Positions 57,645-64,000 of a stretch of 64,000 nucleotides of DNA are shown here, piece after piece. The DNA comes from Rana temporaria (lineage: Eukaryota > Chordata > Amphibia > Anura > Ranidae). The DNA is taken from the NCBI RefSeq assembly GCF_905171775.1, contig NC_053492.1, positions 297,196,599 through 297,260,598 of the forward strand, in the 5' to 3' direction. Every line of letters begins with the position of its first letter. The stretch's first letter is position 1. Under the pieces are notes generated by a model. The model saw only the letters and a program-made list of their open reading frames with translations. It was not told the origin of the DNA and did no database searches. Made by a program: the position numbers and the translations under genes.

Positions 57645-58647
57645 GTTGGTGTATGGTAATGTGATGATTCCCTGAGCCGCACTTGCGGTTCACCCTTGAG
57701 GCCCTTCCTGGATTTTTCCGGTGCTCCTTCCCCCCTCCTCCCCGGGTCGGCTCTGTTGTTGAATGCTGCTGCCGACCTGCTCCTTAGCTGACTTTGAACC
57801 AGGCCCCCTCACAACCCTGCTTTATCTCCCTTTCACACGCTGAGGTTGGGCGAGATAAAAGGTTCTGCTCCCTACATGCACGGTTGTTAGAGTGATTCTC
57901 CTGGGGGACGCAACATTATATTTTGCATTATGCCCTGCCCTGGACGTGGCTCTTTGTATGGCATACACTCAGATGTGTGACCCAGGCACTGGATTGTATG
58001 TAGTTTGCACGTAAGGTTATAACACCCAGCGGGGCATTATCTAGTCATAATGGGAGAGCTGTTGCAGGGACACGGCGGCGGCAACCTGTGGCCGCGGGAC
58101 ATTGTTGGGATGATTTGGCCGCGGCTTCCACCTGATAATGGGAAGTTGCCTTGGGCCCCATTGATGCGGAAGCACCTTGGTACTTTTAGTTTGCTGATCC
58201 TGGAGGTCATTTCCTTGGCTGTTGTGGGGACCTGGCGGGGGTGGGGGGGCACCCGAGAGGGGGGAAACTGATCATCTGCACGCTCCTGCAAGTGTATATA
58301 TGTTTATTGCGGTAGTTAGCCTTAAACTGAAGTACGTGTCCATACCCCATGTCCCGTGGTGATTTCACCATGAGCACATGGAGATGGGCTGGGTATTCTT
58401 AGTACGCACTACGATAGATTGAGCCCTACTTAATAGGGCTGTGTGTGTAATCATTTGGTTGAATTTTACTCGTTCATAACTGTTTGGCAGCTGGTTCGGC
58501 GTTGACATTTGTTGTCGCTGCCTCCCTTCTGCCCCACAAGGCTTCTGGTGACCCGGCTGGGTCACTAGTTGCACCTTACTACATAGGTGGTCTTCTCCAT
58601 CCAGGGATAGTGTTCATCTTTGTCCCTGGTGGAGATACACCGTAGAT
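57645..58647 (+). other. L1 inter-ORF spacer, first part
   Basis: About 1 kb with no ORF longer than about 85 codons. The composition is mixed (C/T-rich near 57720-57800). It is continuous with 60960-61257 once the hAT is removed, giving a spacer of about 1.3 kb. Confidence 0.7.
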
Positions 58648-58814
58648 CAGGGGTGGGCAATTATTTTTTCGATGGGGCCACATGAGAAACTAAAAATATT
58701 TTGGAGGGCCGGGCCAAAAGGCTAAACTCAATACTGCATAAAATCAATTGTATTTCTTTATAAAAAGCAGTAAATATCATTGTTGGAAAACTGGTACGAG
58801 TACTTGTTATAGAC

Positions 58815-59480
58815 ATGGCACAGGAGGGGGACAGAGGCTGGGGACATGGCACAGGAGGGGGACAGAGGCTGGGGACATGGCACAGGAGGGGGACAGAGGC
58901 TGGGGACATGACACAGGAGGGGGACAGAGGCTGGGGACGTGGCACAGGAGGGGGACAGAGGCTGGGGACGTGGCACAGGAGGGGGACAGAGGCTGGGGAC
59001 ATGACACAAGAGGGGGACAGAGGCTGGGGACATGACACAGGAGGGGGACAGAGGCTGGGGACATGGCACAGGAGGGGGACAGAGGCTGGGGACATGACAC
59101 AGGAGGGGGACAGAGGCTGGGGACATGACACAGGAGGGGGACAGAGGCTGGGGACATGGCACAGGAGGGGGACAGAGGCTGGGGACATGACACAGGAGGG
59201 GGACAGAGGCTGGGGACATGACACAAGAGGGGGACAGAGGCTGGGGACATACGCTGGGGACATGGCACAGGAGGGGGACAGACGCTGGGGACATGACACA
59301 GGAGGGGGACAGACGCTGGGGACATGACACAGGAGGGGGACAGACGCTGGGGACATGACACAGGAGGGGGACAGACGCTGGGGACATGACACAGGAGGGG
59401 GACAGAGGCTGGGGACATGACACAGGAGGGGGACAGACGCTGGGGACATGACACAGGAGGTGGACAGAGGCTGGGGACAG
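58815..59480. repeat. 31-bp minisatellite, about 21 units
   Basis: The unit reads ATGGCACAGGAGGGGGACAG then AGGCTGGGGAC, with variants GACACAGG, GACGTGG and AGACGCTGG. One truncated unit occurs near 59250. 31 is not a multiple of 3 and the unit has no stop codon in most frames, so long spurious ORFs arise. Confidence 0.97.
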
Positions 59481-59512
59481 GCAGCCACTGTTTAATCAAT
59501 AGCCACAATTGA

Positions 59513-60477
59513 TTACACAGTGGCTGCATGTGATGGCACAGTGGTTGCGTTTGATGGGCACAGTGGCGACAATTGATGGCACAGTGGCTGCGTGTGATGG
59601 GCACAGTGGCAACAATTGATGGCACAGTGACTGCGTGTGTTGGCACAGTGGCTGCGTGTGTTGGCACAGTGGCTGCGTGTGATGGCACAGTGGCTGCGTT
59701 TGATGGGCACAGTGGCTGCGTGTGATGGGCACAGTGGCTGCGTGTGATGGGCACAGTGGCTGCGTGTGATGGGCAGAGTGGCTGCGTTTGATGGGCAGAG
59801 TGGCTGCGTTTGATGGGCACAGTGGCTGCGTTTGATGGGCACAGTGGCTGCGTGTGATGGGCACAGTGGCTGCGTGTGATGGGCACAGTGGCTGCGAGTG
59901 ATTGGCACAGTGTCTGCGAGTGATTGGCACAGTGGCTGCATGTGATTGGCACAGTGGCTGCATGTGATTGGCACAGTGGCTGTGTTTGGGAACAGTGGCA
60001 ACAATTGATTGCACAGTGGCTGCGTGTGATTGGCACAGTGGCTGTGTTTGATGGGAACAGTGGCTGCGTGTGATGGGCACAGTGGCTGCGTGTGATTGGC
60101 ACAGTGGCTGCGTGTGATTGGCACAGTGGCTGCGTGTGATTGGCACAGTGGCTGCGTGTGATTGGCACAGTGGCTGCGTGTGATTGGCACAGTGGCTGCG
60201 TGTGATGGGCACAGTGGCTGCGTGTGATGGGCACAGTGGCTGCGTGTGATTGGCACAGTGGCTGTGATTGGCACAGTGGCTGTGATTGGCACAGTGGCTG
60301 CGTGTGATTGGCACAGTGGCTGCGTGTGATTGGCACAGTGGCTGTGTTTGGGAACAGTGGCTGCGTGTGATTGGCACAGTGGCGACAATTTATGGTGGCA
60401 CAGTGGCTGCGTGTGTTGGCACAAGTGGCTGCATGTGTTGGCACAAGTGGCTGCGTGTGTTGGCACAAGTGGCTGCA
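59513..60477. repeat. 22-bp minisatellite, about 44 units
   Basis: Consensus GGCACAGTGGCTGCGTGTGA plus TT or TG, with 21-bp variants and occasional GACAATTGAT or GTTTGATG units. Long open frames across it are translation artefacts. Confidence 0.96.
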
Positions 60478-60487
60478 CCCCCCCCCC

Positions 60488-60565
60488 CCCCTCCGTGACA
60501 TACAGACTGCCCCCCCATGACATACAGACTGCCCCCCCCCCTGGACATACAGACTGATCCCCCCG
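60488..60565. repeat. Short third tandem, GACATACAGACTG plus C run
   Basis: Three units of GACATACAGACTG separated by C runs of 7-10, preceded by a C14 run at 60478-60491. Confidence 0.9.
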
Positions 60566-61257
60566 TAGGTAGCCTATACAAGCCTGTGTCCCCCGCGGTC
60601 ATCCTGATGCAGTGTTCCTCGGCAATAGCTCTCGGCGCGTGCAGAGTTAATCTGACTCAGCTGTGTTGTAGTGCAGCAGCTCTGCGCTCGATTTCAATGG
60701 ACTGAAATCGGCACATGCTCAGTTGCTACAAGGGATGCCAATTTTCTTGGGATGCCGATCTTACTGCTACACCGGCCCTGCCTACTGTTATCACCGCGGC
60801 GGGGAACATTAGACAGCGTTCGTTTGAACAGCTGTTTTCCCCGCTGCGCATAGACACTCCCCCTTGGACGGATCTGTCCAATCGCGAGCAAGGGGGAGTG
60901 TCTATGTGACTCCCCCTTGCTCGCGATTGGGCCGTAGTTTGCCCAGGTCTGCCGTAGATACTCACAGCTTCTTCTTTCTGTACTTCTTGTTCTCTCCTAT
61001 CTTTCATACTACCTCCCCTTTTCTGTCCTTCTCTTTTTTCTTTAGTGCAATAAAGTAAATTTCTGCTAATCTATTGGGAGATAAGAGTCATCACAGTGCC
61101 ATAGTGGTTGATCATTTGTGTGCAGCATTAGTGTCACTGTTCCTTTTTTTGTTGTTGTTTGACTTGCCCTTCTTTTTGTCTCTCTCCTCCCTGCGTGCAG
61201 TCACAGCGGCCGGGCCCGGCCCTCTGAGCGTCTCCTCCTCCGTCCGAAGCTCCAATC

Positions 61258-62028
61258 ATGGCCTACTCATCGCTGGGGACCCACCCATTGGTGGTGTCGC
61301 ACAATGTGAGGGGTTTAAACATACCTGAACGTCGCACATCCCTGCTGAGGGAACTTAAAAAGGGTAAGCAACATTTTGTGTTCTTACAAGAAACTCATTT
61401 CAAGACGCACCACATCCCCAAACTTTCCAGCCCGTCCTACACTAGAGTATTCCACTCCACAAACAGCGAGGCAAAATCGAAAGGGGTGGCGATTATGGTA
61501 CACAGAGACGCCCCATTTGAAGTTTCAGAGCAACTTTGCGATCCGGGGGGTCGGTATATTTTCATTAAGGGTTCATATGGGCCTACACAGGTGACCTTGG
61601 CGAATGTGTACTTTCCTAACAAGGCCCACATAACATTCTGCCAAGAGGTCATCAAGGAGCTTAGTGGGTTTGCCAGAGGTTGTGTTATAATGGGGGGGGA
61701 CTTTAATGTGCCCCTATGTCCCCTTGCCGACACATCAAATGGGAAATCGTGCATCAAGTACAAAGTTCTGAAACGTCTTAAGCTCCTTCTACAGTCCCTA
61801 CATTTGGTTGATTCCTGGCGCTTTCTCAACCCAGAGGGACGCGATTATACACATTATTCTGTTCCGCACTCTAAATATGCTAGGTTAGATTACCTATTTG
61901 TTTCACAACGCGATCTAGAGATGATAACCGGAGCGCACAGGCACCCAAACATTCTCAGATCATGCTCCAATATCACTAACCATGAACCTGACAGACCCCT
62001 CCAGAAAAAAACCCTCCTGGAGGCTTAA
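61258..62028 (+). pseudogene. L1 ORF2, endonuclease part, before a frameshift
   Basis: The frame starts MAYSSLGTH and encodes an apurinic-type endonuclease: HNVRGLN (Asn16), FLQETH (Glu45), KGSYGPTQVTLANVY, MGGDFNVPL and RLDYLFVS. The last catalytic motif, SDHAP, is found one frame over at 61955, so a single-base indel at about 61940-61955 separates it from this frame. The remaining codons to the stop at 62028 are out of frame. The enzyme would nick target DNA for target-primed reverse transcription. Confidence 0.9.
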
Positions 62029-64000
62029 CGCCTCGCTGTTGACTGACCCTGCGACTCTTCCTGTGGTGACAGAGGGCCTGAAAGAGTTTTTCAGACTCAA
62101 TATCACTGAGGGTTCCGACCCGCTATCTGTCTGGGAGGCACACAAATGCTCCATTCGGGGGATCCTGATGGGCTTGGGTGCAAAGAAAAAAAGGGAAAGG
62201 GAAGCAGTAATCCAACAACTAGTCACTAAAATTGCCACTTTAGAAACCTCACACAAACAATCCCTCTCTGTTTCTTCGGCTGCCTCATTACTCGAGGCGC
62301 GGAAGAACTTACAACAAGTACTTGACTCCACGGCCAAACGCATGCTTTTCTTTAAGAAGAGACTCTACTATGAGTCGGGTAACAAGGCTGGCAAGTTCTT
62401 GGCTAGAGCACTCAGAGAATGTTCCTCTGTGAACAACATAACAGGCATCAAGGGGGAGGACGGCAGTTTGGTGGTAACAGCAGAGGCGATAGCAGACAGG
62501 TTCCATGAGTTTTACACCAAGCTATACAACTTACCACCACAACATAGACAACAAGACATGACTGGGGACAGAACACAGATTATAAATGACTACCTCATTA
62601 AGAGTGGACTGCCTACCTTGCCAGACTCGGATGCCACTCTTCTCGAGGAGCCGATAACGGCCCAAGAGATTAAACTGGCCATCACACAACTCAAGTCGGG
62701 TAAAAGTCCGGGACCGGACGGATACTCGGCAGTGTACTACAAGACATTCACTGACCTTTTGGCAGGGCCCCTTGGGAATGCACTAAACTCATTGTCTACC
62801 CCCAGAACCGTGACACCGGACCTACTCTCGGCACACATTACAGTGCTGGCAAAACAAGGTAAAGACCCCGCAGATTGCGCGAGCTATCGCCCCATTTCGC
62901 TTCTCAACTTGGACGTGAAATTATTTGCCAAGATTCTTGCCACGAGATTGAGCCCGTTATTGCCCGGCATTATTGGGCTAGAGCAGGCTGGCTTCGTGCA
63001 GGGCAGGGAGGCCAAGGACAACACCTCTAAGGCGCTTCTGCTGTTGCACGCGGCGAGAGTCAGGAATATCGAGGGCCTTCTCCTGTCTACGGACGCGGAG
63101 AAGGCCTTCGACCGAGTCGCATGGGATTTCATGCTGGCGGTATGCAGACGTGTGGGTCTGGGACCCCACATGCTTGCATGGATTGCTGCTCTATACCAGA
63201 ATCCTTCGGCTCAACTCCGTATTAACGGTACTCTCTCCAAAAAAGTACGAATAACGAACGGGACCCGGCAGGGCTGCCCCCTATCGCCCCTATTATTTAT
63301 TTTATCTCTCGAGCCCTTTATCCGAACGATCAAACTCAACCCTGTTGTCAGCGGGTTCCGGGTGGGGGACTGCGAATACAAGGTCGCAGCTTATGCTGAT
63401 GACCTCTTGTTTTTCCTGACAGACCCACACTTCTCACTCCCCGGCTTATTGGCAGAATTTTCGCACTATGGTTACATCTCTAATTTAAAAATTAATTACA
63501 CAAAATCAGAGGCCCTCAATGTTACTCTACCAGAGAAGGTGTTGGCCTTGGCCAAGGCCAATTCGCCATTTCGGTGGGTGACCGACGCTCTCAAATATCT
63601 TGGTATCTGGCTTACACCCCATCTCTTAAATGTATTTGAAAGAAACTTCCCTCCCCTTCTGAGGGGATGCGAGGCAGACCTCAAGCAATGGGATCAAGGG
63701 AATTTCTCGTGGCTAGGGCGGGCATCTATAGTCAAAATGGTAATTTTACCTAAATTTCTCTATCTAATACGCACACTCCCTGTAAGGGTCCCCCGAAGCT
63801 TCTTCATCTCCCTAAACACAGTTCTACTGCGTTTTCTTTGGAATCGTAAGAAACCAAGAATCAAACTAACAAGCCTAATGAAAGCTAAGGAATTAGGGGG
63901 ACTAAGCTTTCCAGACTTTAAGATGTATTACCAGGCGTCACACCTGGCCCGAATAGTTGATTGGCACTGTCATGGATCCATGAAAGATTGGGTAGGATTG
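61955..64000 (+). CDS. L1 ORF2, reverse transcriptase part, runs off the window
   Basis: The open frame from SDHAPISLTMNL to the last base shows no stop over 682 codons. RT motifs in order are LKSGKSPGPDGYSAVYYK, CASYRPISLLNLDVKLFAKI, GLEQAGFVQGREAKDN, LLSTDAEKAFDRVAW, GTRQGCPLSPLLFILSLEPF and AAYADDLLFF (YADD at 63392-63403). Then come the thumb-like LKYLGIWLT and KMVILPKFLYLIRTLP segments. It is intact as far as visible. Only the upstream frameshift would disconnect it from the endonuclease. The C-terminal Cys-rich part lies beyond the edge. Confidence 0.95.

Larger units (their letters stand above)
58648..60951. mobile_element. Non-autonomous hAT element built around minisatellites
   Basis: Begins CAGGGGTGGGCAATTATTTTT, then GGGGCCACATGAGAAAC. 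It ends GTTTGCCCAGGTCTG, the imperfect complement. It is flanked by a perfect direct repeat CCGTAGAT (58640-58647, 60952-60959). No transposase. About three quarters of its 2304 bp is tandem repeat (58815-59480, 59513-60477, 60488-60560). An inverted pair of GACTCCCCCTTG-type words lies near its right end. It is inserted in the L1 spacer, so it is younger than the L1. Confidence 0.93.
56426..64000 (+). mobile_element. L1-type LINE, near full length to the window edge
   Basis: Begins GAGGGGGCGTGGCTTGGCAG and is inserted in an A/T-rich part of a MITE. It encodes an intact ORF1 (56529-57644), then a long spacer with a 2.3-kb hAT inserted, then ORF2 (61258 to the edge, one frameshift). It is antisense to MAP7. 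The 3' end and poly(A) tail lie beyond the window. Confidence 0.93.

Noticed and set aside
58815..60477. CRISPR-like regular array
   Set aside because: Units are directly contiguous with no unique spacers, and the host is a vertebrate. It is a minisatellite.
58807..60523. Long ORFs (up to 564 codons) on the minus strand and a 170-codon ORF on the plus strand
   Set aside because: They are translations of 31-bp and 22-bp tandem arrays, open in several frames at once and without any domain.

Overview
The window is vertebrate nuclear DNA. It holds part of one multi-exon host gene, and its introns are packed with transposable elements. DIRS, L1, Tc1, hAT and Harbinger-like elements, together with abundant palindromic MITEs, point to an amphibian. 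My impression, from memory and not tested, is a true frog (Ranidae). There is no bacterial-style gene organisation, no CRISPR array, and no rRNA or tRNA gene that I could see.

Host gene. Eight exons on the minus strand join in perfect reading phase to encode 373 complete codons of MAP7 (ensconsin), a microtubule-associated protein. Transcript order is 53603-53680, 43434-43597, 32602-32719, 27822-27932, 19031-19144, 15989-16122, 11600-11724 and 6795-7072. The start codon lies beyond the right edge and the C-terminal exons beyond the left edge. A ninth, phase-compatible candidate cassette exon (about 30939-31022) and an in-frame alternative acceptor of 24 nt (16146 versus 16122) suggest alternative splicing. 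Introns run from about 2.9 to 10.7 kb.

Mobile elements. (a) 118-6207: a nearly intact DIRS-type tyrosine-recombinase retrotransposon with inverted termini and an internal complementary region. It encodes Gag (one internal stop), RT-RNase H and recombinase, and it sits inside a palindromic MITE. (b) Decayed DIRS copies lie near 13.6-14.65, 23.3-25.7, 32.9-40.3 and 47.5-48.5 kb. All five DIRS copies read in the same direction as MAP7. The 32.9-kb copy is itself cut by a MITE, a solo LTR with a 5-bp duplication and a 1.9-kb inverted-repeat element. (c) 56426 to the right edge: a young L1 LINE with intact ORF1. Its ORF2 is broken by one frameshift, and a 2.3-kb non-autonomous hAT element carrying minisatellite arrays is inserted between the ORFs. 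(d) A Tc1/mariner relic (49777-51263) is flanked by TA. (e) Seven hAT-type insertions have 8-bp direct duplications (six clear-cut, one ambiguous by a base or two), including a three-deep nest at 18341-18917. (f) Many Harbinger-like palindromic MITEs have termini related to GGCCCCTTTCACACTG and TAA/TTA duplications.

How it fits together. Only MAP7 is a cellular gene. Everything else is intronic mobile DNA in many layers, and the nesting gives a relative chronology. The freshest-looking insertions are DIRS copy 1, the L1, and the hAT inside the L1.
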